Notes under the pieces: model-generated
The model's input: the letters and a program-made list of their open reading frames with translations, nothing else
What the model was told of the DNA's origin: nothing
Databases searched by the model: none
Position numbers and translations under genes: made by a program
Part shown: piece by piece, positions 9,096 through 15,466 of the stretch
How positions within the stretch are numbered: the stretch's first letter is position 1
Layout of the letters: the number at the start of each line of letters is the position of its first letter
Source of the DNA: Elusimicrobia bacterium UBA5214
GTDB taxonomy: Bacteria > Elusimicrobiota > UBA5214
DNA length: 64,000 bases
NCBI GenBank assembly: GCA_002412545.1
Contig: DHVG01000013.1
Span: forward strand, 88,165-152,164
Direction of reading: 5' to 3'

Positions 9096-9995
9096 TTAAA
9101 CTAACTGCTTCTTTTCCGCTGCCCGTAACCGTGCACTCCGTGCCCGGGGATTTGTCTTTATTTCTTCTCTTTTAGGACGCACCGGGTGCGGGGTCAGAAT
9201 CTTAAAATTCCTCTCCCGAAAAAAATGTTTTACCATCCGGTCTTCAAGAGAATGATAGGCAATGACTACTATCCTTCCACCGTTATTCTGATTGCTGCTT
9301 TTAAGGATTTTTTCTGCGGCAATTAAACCTTCTTTTAAATTTTCCAACTCCCGGTTGACCACAATCCGTAAGGATTGAAAGACCCGAGTTGCCGGATGGA
9401 TTCTCGTTCTTGTCCGCATTTTCGGTGTCGCACGAAAAATCAAATTCACCAAATCGGTAGTTGTCCACAGAGGTTTCTTTTCTCTCTCCCGGACAATTGC
9501 CCGGGCAATCCGTCCTGCCCAGCGTTCTTCACCGTAATTATGGAATATTTGATAAAGTTCATCTTCTCCCCATTCGTTTACTATTTGATTAGCGGTTAAT
9601 TCATCCGTCTGGTTCATCCGCATATCTAAAGGACCGGGCAACCGGAAACTAAACCCTCTTTCCGGCGAAGAAAGATGCATACTGGAAACACCTAAATCAA
9701 AAAGTATTCCGTCCACTTTTTCCAAACCGTATTGCTGAACAATTTTTTCTAAATTTATGAAATTATCATTGACGAAAATCGTTTTGTCCGCATATTTTTT
9801 AAGTTTTTCTTCGGCAATACCGACTGCCTGCCGGTCGCGGTCAATTCCGATGAGTTTTCCCCCGCTTCCTAACTTCTCTAAAATTTTTTCGCTGTGTCCC
9901 CCGGCACCGAGAGTGCAGTCGAGATATACCCCATCCGGATAAGTAACCAAAAACTCAACCGCTTCCTCTGCCATTACCGCTATATGTTCCGCCAA
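9096..9995 (-). CDS. rsmH: RsmH, 16S rRNA (cytosine1402-N4)-methyltransferase
   Basis: I place the start at a TTG at 9995 because a GAGG ribosome-binding site lies 6 bases upstream and the protein then begins (M)AEHIAVMAEEAVEFL, aligning with the usual RsmH N-terminus and giving 299 residues. The longer in-frame version from 10112 would add 39 residues translated from heptamer repeats. Motifs are DCTLGAGGHSEKIL (SAM binding), FDLGVSSMHL, RGFSFR and the C-terminal AYHSLEDRMVKHFF. It methylates C1402 of 16S rRNA in the decoding site. It is the usual second gene of the dcw operon. Confidence 0.92.
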   Translation of the reverse strand: MAEHIAVMAEEAVEFLVTYPDGVYLDCTLGAGGHSEKILEKLGSGGKLIGIDRDRQAVGIAEEKLKKYADKTIFVNDNFINLEKIVQQYGLEKVDGILFDLGVSSMHLSSPERGFSFRLPGPLDMRMNQTDELTANQIVNEWGEDELYQIFHNYGEERWAGRIARAIVREREKKPLWTTTDLVNLIFRATPKMRTRTRIHPATRVFQSLRIVVNRELENLKEGLIAAEKILKSSNQNNGGRIVVIAYHSLEDRMVKHFFRERNFKILTPHPVRPKREEIKTNPRARSARLRAAEKKQLV

Positions 9996-10019
9996 AATAT
10001 CCCTCACTCTGCTTGGACA

Positions 10020-10207
10020 AATCCCAAACACCAAATATAAATAAATTCCAAATCTCAAGCACCAAATCTCCGAAGAGTCCGATACTCGGCCTTTCGGAGT
10101 CATCGGACCCAAACAATATCCTAAATTTTAATATCTAAATTCAAAACGAATATTTTGAACCTTTGAATTTATTTGGAATTTGGAACTTGGTGCTTGGAAT
10201 TTGAATT
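10020..10207. repeat. Heptamer-repeat tract between mraZ and rsmH
   Basis: Two arms separated by a short spacer: 10020-10070 has units such as AATCCCA and AACACCA, and 10173-10207 has units such as TTGGAAT and TTGGAAC, roughly the complementary sense. The tract could fold back on itself. The same family of units recurs inside rnpB (11523-11592 and 11652-11742). Confidence 0.75.
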
Positions 10208-10212
10208 ATCGT

Positions 10213-10647
10213 TTATATTCCCAGCTCCTCGGCCACCTTCGCATAAACCGGTTGCACTTTATCCCGGTATTTCTGCCATTGTTCTTTCGCCCAGATTTCC
10301 AGATGGTCAAGAACACCAATAAGAATAATTTCTTGTTTTATTTTTGCGTAGAGACATAAATTCTGCGGGAGAAGTATCCGTCCTTGCTTATCCACATTTA
10401 CTTCACTGGCTAAAGATAAAAACAATCTTTTAAAAGCACGGATATCTACTTTCGCTAAGGAAGGTAAAGAATTAAGTTTTTCGGTTATTTTTTGCCATTC
10501 GCTCTCGGAATAGAGAAAGAGACAACCTTCTAAACCGGCGGTGAGTACGAATTTATTGTTTCCCTTTCTCAGGATTTTTTCCCGTAACTGGGAAGGAAGA
10601 AAAAGACGATTTTTTTTATCTAAGAGATGCTCGTAGGAACCAATCAT
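10213..10647 (-). CDS. mraZ: MraZ, transcriptional regulator of the dcw cluster
   Basis: 144 residues with two tandem SpoVT/AbrB-like MraZ half-domains. The first opens MIGSYEHLLDKKNRLFLPSQ, and the second holds NVDKQGRILLPQNL. MraZ forms a ring and binds direct GTGGG-type repeats upstream of its own gene. Such repeats are present at 10743-10772. It is the first gene of the dcw operon here, as is usual. Confidence 0.95.
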   Translation of the reverse strand: MIGSYEHLLDKKNRLFLPSQLREKILRKGNNKFVLTAGLEGCLFLYSESEWQKITEKLNSLPSLAKVDIRAFKRLFLSLASEVNVDKQGRILLPQNLCLYAKIKQEIILIGVLDHLEIWAKEQWQKYRDKVQPVYAKVAEELGI

Positions 10648-10656
10648 TGTTTTAGA

Positions 10657-10698
10657 ATCAGCCTTTAGCCATCAGCCCTCAGCCGTCAGCTTTTAGTT
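10657..10698. repeat. Heptamer tandem repeat in the mraZ leader
   Basis: About six units close to ATCAGCC/CTCAGCC in the 5' untranslated leader of the mraZ operon. A partly complementary stretch containing GGCTAAAGG and AATGGCTG follows at 10704-10736, so the leader may form a long hairpin. Confidence 0.7.
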
Positions 10699-10742
10699 TT
10701 TTTTGGCTAAAGGATAATAGCTTATAGCTAATGGCTGTATTA

Positions 10743-10772
10743 TTTCCCCCACTTTATCCCACTTTATACCAC
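10743..10772 (-). promoter_or_regulatory. MraZ box (three 10-bp direct repeats)
   Basis: Read on the minus strand, three contiguous 10-base repeats are GTGGTATAAA, GTGGGATAAA and GTGGGGGAAA. GTGG(G) blocks spaced by five bases are the known form of MraZ operators. The first repeat contains the -10 element, so MraZ binding would be expected to block RNA polymerase (autorepression). Confidence 0.88.
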
Positions 10773-10791
10773 AAAAAGAAAAACTTGTCAA
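10763..10791 (-). promoter_or_regulatory. Sigma-70-type promoter of the mraZ/dcw operon
   Basis: Minus strand: a perfect -35 TTGACA (10791-10786), a 17-base spacer and a -10 TATAAA (10768-10763). It sits about 115 bases upstream of the mraZ ATG and overlaps the MraZ box. Confidence 0.88.
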
Positions 10792-10897
10792 GTAAAAAAT
10801 AAAAAAAATTTTATATTTTTTAACCGGTGAGTGTACTCAAGGAATTTTTAGATTTTTAGGAAGAAGGAATTTTGAAAAGAAGAAAATGACTGGCCTG

Positions 10898-10945
10898 AAA
10901 ACTACCGGGGAGTGTTCGGCAAAGCCGAAAAATACCCCTAGTTTT
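10898..10945 (-). other. Hairpin downstream of rnpB
   Basis: Outer arms AAAACTA and TAGTTTT with a GGGG/CCCC extension enclose an inner stem TTCGGC-AAA-GCCGAA. It lies in the gap between rnpB and the mraZ promoter. It resembles the neighbouring hairpin at 10970-11014. It could be a repeat element or contribute to termination; there is no clear U-tract. Confidence 0.55.
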
Positions 10946-10969
10946 CTGATGAAAACTAAATTGAATTAC

Positions 10970-11014
10970 ACACCCCTGGTTTTGCCTGGGAACAGGCAAA
11001 ACTGTCAGGGGTGT
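10970..11014 (-). terminator. Strong 19-bp hairpin just 3' of rnpB (possible terminator)
   Basis: Arms ACACCCCTG/CAGGGGTGT and GTTTTGCCTG/CAGGCAAAAC with a GGAA loop and a 3-base bulge. It begins 12 bases beyond the rnpB 3' end on the minus strand. The position suits a terminator or processing barrier, but no run of U residues follows directly, so the function is inferred. Confidence 0.5.
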
Positions 11015-11164
11015 TCAGCGAAGCTGAAGGAACAGCATAAGCCGAATTCTGTTCTCCTACGCTGAAGCTTCGGAGAACTCGCGTCCTCTTTCCACTTAAA
11101 CATAAGAGTTGGAATCATTTCTCTTGTTCCGCAGTTACCCGCAGAATCATTGCGACCCACTTTC

Positions 11165-11246
11165 TTAGTTAGTTAGGTAAGTTGTTAGTGGTTAGTTAGG
11201 AAAAACACCAAACCACCCACAAACCATAATCCAACCAACTAATTCA
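11165..11246. repeat. Heptamer-repeat insert in rnpB (3' domain)
   Basis: Units like GTGGTTA and GTTGTTA, then about 35 bases of CCAAACC-type units in the opposite sense, so the two halves can pair as an extended helix. The insert lies between the GGAGCAAGACCAAAT motif and the 3' end of the RNA. Confidence 0.7.
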
Positions 11247-11522
11247 TTTGGTCTTGCTCCCGAGTAAGGATTTAGCCGTTTCACTTCTGATGTTACCATC
11301 AGAACTCGCCCTCCTTCGCGCAAAAAGGTTTACGCTCCAAAGCTAATATTTGTTGTCCTGATTTTTCATCAAGACAAAAGACACAGCCTTTGCGACGGAG
11401 CGCTACGAAGGGTGGTCTTCCTTATTGGTAGATCGCCCTACTTCGCTAAAGCTACGAAGGGCGGTTATTTCCTTTCGGAAATAACCGTCTCTGTTCGCAC
11501 CTCTACCACTGCTTTGCAGTGG

Positions 11523-11592
11523 AAATCTCAAATTCAAATTTCCAAATCCCAAACAGCAAATTTGAAATTTGTTATTTGTAATTTGGTGCTTC
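11523..11592. repeat. Heptamer-repeat insert in rnpB (specificity-domain side)
   Basis: Ten consecutive 7-base units, such as AAATTTG and AAATCCC, in unbroken register. The insert is flanked by the short hairpins CCACTGC-TTT-GCAGTGG and CCATTGC-AAA-GCAATGG. The first and second halves are roughly complementary. Confidence 0.82.
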
Positions 11593-11651
11593 CATTGCAA
11601 AGCAATGGGGACGGGTGTTACCCGCTACCCTTGCCGCTGCCCTGCAGTGTA

Positions 11652-11742
11652 AATTCTAAATTCCAAATCCCAAATTCTAAACAAATCCTAATTTTCAAAA
11701 TTCAAATTTTCAAAAATTTAGGACTTAGGTCTTTAGAAATTC
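11652..11742. repeat. Heptamer-repeat insert in rnpB (5' half)
   Basis: About thirteen 7-base units, such as AATTCTA and AATTCCA, in continuous register between the conserved GAGGAAAGTCC region and the central domain of the RNA. The units resemble those at 10020-10070. Confidence 0.8.
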
Positions 11743-11829
11743 CAGTGCAGAGCAGTGGCTGAGAGTTCGGACTTTCCTCCCCGACGTAACGTCGGGGCGA
11801 TTCCTTGCTGCTCCTTCTTTTGAAAGAAT

Positions 11830-11902
11830 GATTACACGGATTTTTAAAAGACGATTACGCAGATTTTCACAGATGACCGCAAAGATAAAATCGGTGTAAT
11901 CA
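11830..11902. repeat. Imperfect inverted-end element upstream of rnpB
   Basis: A 73-base stretch bounded by GATTACACGGA and TCGGTGTAATC, inverted copies with one mismatch. It fills the gap between rnhA and rnpB, so any rnpB promoter must lie within it or upstream. It looks like a small dispersed repeat rather than part of either gene. Confidence 0.6.
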
Positions 11903-11912
11903 CATTCCAGAT

Positions 11913-12320
11913 TCAAAGAACGGCTAAGTTTATTGCTTTATTCGCTAATTTATCGGCTAATTTATTTTCTTCACGGGGGATATATTGAAATTCTACTTGT
12001 GAAAAGTTATTACTCAATTTACGCACTTGTTGTAACAAATTGAATAAATTTTTATTTTTCGTGCGATATAAACCATTTATTTGATTAACTAAGAGTTCGG
12101 AATCAAGATAAAATCTAACCCATTTCGCTTTATATTTTTTTGCTACTTTCAGGGCATGAATTAAAGCCATATATTCAGCAACGTTGTTCGTAGTTTTACC
12201 AACATATTTGTTAATTTGAGAAATAATTTTTCCTTCTTCGTTACTGATAATTATACCGACACCAGCTGGTCCAGGATTACCTCGCGATGCACCGTCAAGA
12301 TAAACAATTAATTTGTTCAT
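11913..12320 (-). CDS. rnhA: Ribonuclease HI
   Basis: 135 residues. The DEDD catalytic set is visible: Asp9 in YLDGASRGNPG, Glu49 in NNVAEYMAL, Asp73 in FYLDSELLV and Asp123 in ENKLADKLAN. It lacks the basic handle loop of the E. coli enzyme, as do many short bacterial and archaeal RNase HI forms. Known role: degrades the RNA strand of RNA-DNA hybrids. It lies between a zinc-ribbon protein gene and rnpB, all in the same direction, and may share a transcript. Confidence 0.93.
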   Translation of the reverse strand: MNKLIVYLDGASRGNPGPAGVGIIISNEEGKIISQINKYVGKTTNNVAEYMALIHALKVAKKYKAKWVRFYLDSELLVNQINGLYRTKNKNLFNLLQQVRKLSNNFSQVEFQYIPREENKLADKLANKAINLAVL

Positions 12321-12385
12321 TTAACAACCCCTGCTGGTAAGCTCCGCACTTTTATTCAGAATGATAATGCTAACAACCCAGGTAA

Positions 12386-13129
12386 TCAAGTTTTAATGAC
12401 ATCCTCACGGACAAAAGTGTGGGGCGAATATAGAATACGAGAACAAACTTCACAAGTAATAATTGCTTGGTCTTTGTATACTTCATTAATTAAATGTGAT
12501 GGAAGAAGCATCCGGCATCCACCACAATGGTTATCTTCAATGGGTACTACAGCTATTCCTTTTTTACTTTCACGAATTTTTGCATATCGTGCCGATAACG
12601 AAGATGAAATTTTTTCGGCAATATGCTCCCTTTCTCTTTCCTTTTCGGTAATTTCCTGATAAATTTTTACCATTTCTTCTTCCAATATTTTTATTTCTTT
12701 TTCATTTTTTTCTTGTTTATCATTAAATATCCCCGCATATTGTTTAACTTCTAAGTTTGAATCTTCTATTCTTTGCATCAATTCCAAAGTTTTTTCTTCA
12801 ATTTGATTTTTTTCTCCTTTAGTTTTTTCAATTTCATTAATCAAAATTCGATAAGCTTCATTGGTTTTCACTAAATTTAATTCATTGAGATGTTTACGCA
12901 TAGTTTGTTCTTTCGTATCTAATTCAATTTCCTGATTTTTTCTTTCCAGTTGCAATTGGGTAAGATTTTTTTTCAGTTCATCAATTTTATTTTTTTCTTC
13001 TTCAATCAAAATTTTTATTTTTTCAATCTGTTGGGGTATGCCTTTCTCTTTGTTTTTCAAGCGGTCAATAATTTCATCAATTTCCTGCAATTCAATTAAA
13101 GATTTTAACTGTTCGTTCACTTTTTTCAC
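12386..13129 (-). CDS. Coiled-coil protein with C4-type zinc ribbon (CdsZ/COG1579 family)
   Basis: 247 residues. A long, highly charged coiled coil (about residues 5-180) is followed by a C-terminal treble of Cys pairs, CGGC and CEVC, spaced by about 22 residues, forming a C4 zinc ribbon. This matches the widespread COG1579 family, often next to rnhA or nif3-like genes and proposed to act in nucleic-acid or secretion-related scaffolding. The biochemical function is not established from sequence. It sits upstream of rnhA with a 65-base gap. Confidence 0.8.
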   Translation of the reverse strand: MKKVNEQLKSLIELQEIDEIIDRLKNKEKGIPQQIEKIKILIEEEKNKIDELKKNLTQLQLERKNQEIELDTKEQTMRKHLNELNLVKTNEAYRILINEIEKTKGEKNQIEEKTLELMQRIEDSNLEVKQYAGIFNDKQEKNEKEIKILEEEMVKIYQEITEKEREREHIAEKISSSLSARYAKIRESKKGIAVVPIEDNHCGGCRMLLPSHLINEVYKDQAIITCEVCSRILYSPHTFVREDVIKT

Positions 13130-13198
13130 TCATATTTTCTAAATTCTGGGACTCAAATCTAAATCGTTTTTTTTACCCACCGGCTAAAGAACAAGTAA

Positions 13199-13300
13199 TG
13201 GGTCTGTGCAGATTTGAACTGCAGACCTTTTCGTAACCCGCACCAATATGGGCAGTATCCCGACGATTCGTCGGGATGACCTCATCGTACCCCGCACCAA
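13199..13300 (-). pseudogene. Two tRNA 3'-half-like fragments, each headed by a GGTGCGGG block
   Basis: 13199-13246 ends with AGGTC, a perfect T-arm (TGCAG-TTCAAAT-CTGCA), CAGACCC and A, exactly like the 3' half of a tRNA, but no matching GGGTCTG 5' half was found nearby. 13249-13300 has AGGTC, a strong stem and ACTGCCCA. Both begin with GGTGCGGG(G)T-ACGA where the 5' half and anticodon arm should be. They look like recombined or decayed tRNA genes. Confidence 0.55.
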
Positions 13301-13304
13301 ATAG

Positions 13305-13376
13305 TGGGCATTGCTGGATTTGAACCAGCGACCTCTGCAATGTGAGTGCAGCGCTCTACCTCTGAGCCAAATGCCC
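13305..13376 (-). tRNA. tRNA-Val(CAC)
   Basis: A 72-nt cloverleaf: acceptor GGGCATT/AATGCCC with discriminator A, D-arm with GGCTCAGAGGTAGAGC, anticodon stem CTGCA/TGCAG with loop CTCACAT (anticodon CAC), variable AGGTC, and T-arm CTGG-TTCAAAT-CCAG. CCA is not encoded (CTA follows). It is flanked on both sides by broken tRNA-like pieces. Confidence 0.9.
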
Positions 13377-13382
13377 AAATTG

Positions 13383-13545
13383 TGGTGCGGGGCGAGTGTG
13401 AACCGAACGCTCTAACTTCACCCCGCACCATTTATGATGGCCAGTAAATAATTTAGCCCATCACTTACGAAGTGAACCGCACGCACTCAGCAACTGAACT
13501 TATCACCTAAATAGGTGCGGGGCAAGGCTGAGCTATCTGCCCGAC
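13383..13545 (-). pseudogene. Broken tRNA-like sequences upstream of tRNA-Val
   Basis: Minus strand: a 5'-half-like GGGCAGATAGCTCAG at about 13543-13529 that runs into CCCCGCACC; then GGTGATAAGTTCAGTTGCTG with an anticodon-like stem TTCAC-TTCGTAA-GTGAT but no T-arm; then about 47 bases enclosed by GGTGCGGGG and CCCCGCACC (13385-13431) that look like an acceptor stem with the anticodon arm missing. None folds as a full tRNA by eye. An expressed small RNA cannot be excluded. Confidence 0.5.
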
Positions 13546-13571
13546 AAAAAATTTGCCAAGCAAATTTTTGA

Positions 13572-13649
13572 GTTGGTAGTTATTAGTTTATAGTAATTAG
13601 TTTTTTTGGTAATTATCTATAAACTACAGACTATCAACTACAAACTGTC
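13572..13649. repeat. Heptamer-repeat hairpin between tRNA-Ile and the tRNA debris
   Basis: About eleven 7-base units: GTTTATA-like units, then an inverted stretch with ATCTATA and CAACTAC-like units, around a T-rich centre. It begins six bases beyond the 3' end of tRNA-Ile. Confidence 0.78.
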
Positions 13650-13654
13650 TTATT

Positions 13655-13728
13655 TGGGCCCTACAGGATTCGAACCTGTGACCGTCCGGTTATGAGCCGG
13701 ATGCTCTGACCGACTGAGCTAAGGGCCC
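13655..13728 (-). tRNA. tRNA-Ile(CAU), the lysidine type (tRNA-Met(CAU) as alternative)
   Basis: 74 nt. Acceptor GGGCCCT/AGGGCCC with discriminator A; D-arm TTAGCTCAGTCGGTCAGAGC; anticodon loop CTCATAA on stem TCCGG/CCGGA; T-arm ACAGG-TTCGAAT-CCTGT. The GGCTCATAACCG anticodon arm and the TTAGCTCAGT D-arm resemble known tRNA-Ile2 genes more than elongator Met. CCA is not encoded. It begins seven bases after the rpoD stop and may be processed from the rpoD transcript. Confidence 0.88.
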
Positions 13729-13735
13729 GGGGAAA

Positions 13736-15457
13736 TTACAGATATTCGCGTAAAGATTTACTTCGCGAAGGATGACGAAGTTTACGGATTGCTTTCATTT
13801 CAATTTGCCGTACCCGTTCCCGGGTAATACTGAAAATCGCACCGACTTCTTCCAGGGTGCGCGGGTAACCTCCGCTTATCCCGAAACGTAACTTAACGAT
13901 TTCCGCTTCGCGGGGAGTAAGTGTTTCTAATGCTCGATCTACTTCTTTTATCTGTAGGTAACGCCAAGCGGCACTAGTCGGGGAAAGGTCTCTCTTATCC
14001 TCAATAAAATCTTCTAAGAAAGAATCTTCATCATTACCAATAGGGGTAGTAAGTGATATTGGTTCCTGCATTATTCTTAGAATCAAACGTATTTTTTTTA
14101 CTGGTAATTTCAAACTTTGAGCATATTCTTCCAAATTTGGTTCTCTTCCTTTTTCTTGACGGAATTTACGAGTCAACTTTGTAATTCGTGAGATTATATC
14201 CTTCATATGAACTGGAATACGAATTGTGCGCGATTGGTCAGCAATTGCACGATTTATTGCTTGACGAATCCACCAAGTAGCATAAGTGGAAAACTTGAAT
14301 CCTCTTTTATATTCGAATTTTTCTACCGCTTTAATCAGTCCTAAACCACCTTCTTGAATCAAATCGGCTAATTCAATATTCGAATTCATATGTTTTTTAG
14401 CAATTGAAACTACCAATCGGAGATTTGCCCGAATAAGTTTAAGTTTATCCTCAAGAATTAAGACCTCTAATTTATGAATTTTATCAGATACTATTTTTAA
14501 TTCTTCTGCAGGTAGTGGCAAGAGATGTTTTATTTTCCGTAAACGCAAAATTGCATTCCGAAAATTAAGAAAAGTAGATTCTATACCGGTAAGCGTATAG
14601 CCGGTAGCCTGCCGGAAAGTAACCGGAGAAATTTTACCGGTCTTCGCTTGGTGATACAAATTCTTTAATTCCTCATAAGACATATGTAATCTCCGTTCAT
14701 AACGTTCAACTTCTTCTTCATGTTCTCTAAGACGCTGAGCAAGATTTTTAATTTTATTAGTTAATTTTCTAATTTTTTCTTGGTTCAAATTTAATCTGCA
14801 GATGCGTTTCACTATTTTTTTACGCAATTCATCAATTTTGCATAGTATTTCTTTCCGCATTTTTTCGGGCAAATTTTTATTTTTTAATTGCTGCCGAATT
14901 TTTTGGATATGCTTCTCACTGAGACTAATTAGTCTTACTGCTTGTTTGACTTTCTGACGCATTCGCCAAAGTTGCGTCCATGATTTTCTTCCTCGGGGCA
15001 TTAACTCTTTGGGGGTCATCTCTTTACCTTGAATTAGCACTTCCCAATTACGAATTTCGCGCATGGTTGTTGGTGATTCCAAAACTAAAAGACGTAATTT
15101 TTTTTCATTTTCTTTTATATTTTTCGCAATTTGTACTTCCTCTTCACGAATGAGTAGAGGTATTTTGCCCATTTCCGAAAGATACATCTGCAATGAACTA
15201 GCCGCTAATTCTTCAAATTCAGTTTGTCCTTCTTCTTCCATTTCCGAAGGTACTGTTCCAACAGGTACGGTTATAATTTTTTCTTCTTTATCTAAAATCT
15301 TTATTCCTAAGTCCTCTAAAGTAAGAAGAAGATTATCTAACTCTTTGCCGGAAGAATAATCTTCAGGTAAATAACGGTTAATTTCTTCATAAGTTAGATA
15401 GCCGGTTTCCTTGCCACGAGCAATTAAATCTTTCAATAAATTACGACGCCTTCCCAT
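13736..15457 (-). CDS. rpoD: RNA polymerase primary sigma factor RpoD (sigma-70)
   Basis: 573 residues. An N-terminal region 1.1 (LLKDLIARGKETGYLTYEEIN), region 1.2 (LQMYLSEMGKIPLL), a long charged coiled-coil non-conserved region (about 150-280), region 2 (ELADLIQEGGLGLIKAVEKF, FKFSTYATWWIRQAI), region 3, and region 4 with the TLEEVGAIFSITRERVRQIE helix-turn-helix are all present. It is a group 1 housekeeping sigma factor. It follows dnaG by nine bases, the standard rpsU-dnaG-rpoD order. This agrees with the consensus -35/-10 promoters seen in the window. Confidence 0.96.
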   Translation of the reverse strand: MGRRRNLLKDLIARGKETGYLTYEEINRYLPEDYSSGKELDNLLLTLEDLGIKILDKEEKIITVPVGTVPSEMEEEGQTEFEELAASSLQMYLSEMGKIPLLIREEEVQIAKNIKENEKKLRLLVLESPTTMREIRNWEVLIQGKEMTPKELMPRGRKSWTQLWRMRQKVKQAVRLISLSEKHIQKIRQQLKNKNLPEKMRKEILCKIDELRKKIVKRICRLNLNQEKIRKLTNKIKNLAQRLREHEEEVERYERRLHMSYEELKNLYHQAKTGKISPVTFRQATGYTLTGIESTFLNFRNAILRLRKIKHLLPLPAEELKIVSDKIHKLEVLILEDKLKLIRANLRLVVSIAKKHMNSNIELADLIQEGGLGLIKAVEKFEYKRGFKFSTYATWWIRQAINRAIADQSRTIRIPVHMKDIISRITKLTRKFRQEKGREPNLEEYAQSLKLPVKKIRLILRIMQEPISLTTPIGNDEDSFLEDFIEDKRDLSPTSAAWRYLQIKEVDRALETLTPREAEIVKLRFGISGGYPRTLEEVGAIFSITRERVRQIEMKAIRKLRHPSRSKSLREYL

Positions 15458-15466
15458 TTCCTATTT

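Larger units (their letters stand above)
11026..11817 (-). ncRNA. rnpB: RNase P RNA, enlarged by repeat insertions
   Basis: Minus-strand landmarks in order: 5' P1 arm AAGGAGCAGC; the conserved GAGGAAAGTCCGAACTC (P4 region, around 11763-11780); GAACAGAGACGG (around 11490); AAACGGCTAAATCC then GGGAGCAAGACCAAAT (J15/16-type region, around 11250-11290); and 3' ACAGAATTCGGCTTAT followed by the P1 partner GCTGTTCCTT. P1 closes over 11 bp, which sets the ends. The RNA is about 790 nt, against roughly 350-400 nt for typical bacterial RNAs. The excess is largely heptamer-repeat sequence at about 11165-11246, 11523-11592 and 11652-11742. With the protein subunit it matures tRNA 5' ends. Confidence 0.9.

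Noticed and set aside
9996..10112. N-terminal 39-residue extension of RsmH
   Set aside because: It is translated from heptamer repeats; a TTG with a good ribosome-binding site gives the family's normal start.
11403..11762. Open frames on both strands over 11.4-11.8 kb
   Set aside because: They lie within the RNase P RNA gene and its repeat inserts; no protein family resemblance or ribosome-binding site.
13184..13378. A 64-codon frame on the minus strand
   Set aside because: It runs through tRNA-Val and tRNA-like fragments, so it is a chance frame.
13655..13728. Elongator tRNA-Met for the CAU tRNA
   Set aside because: Anticodon arm and D-arm resemble tRNA-Ile2 more closely; kept only as an alternative.
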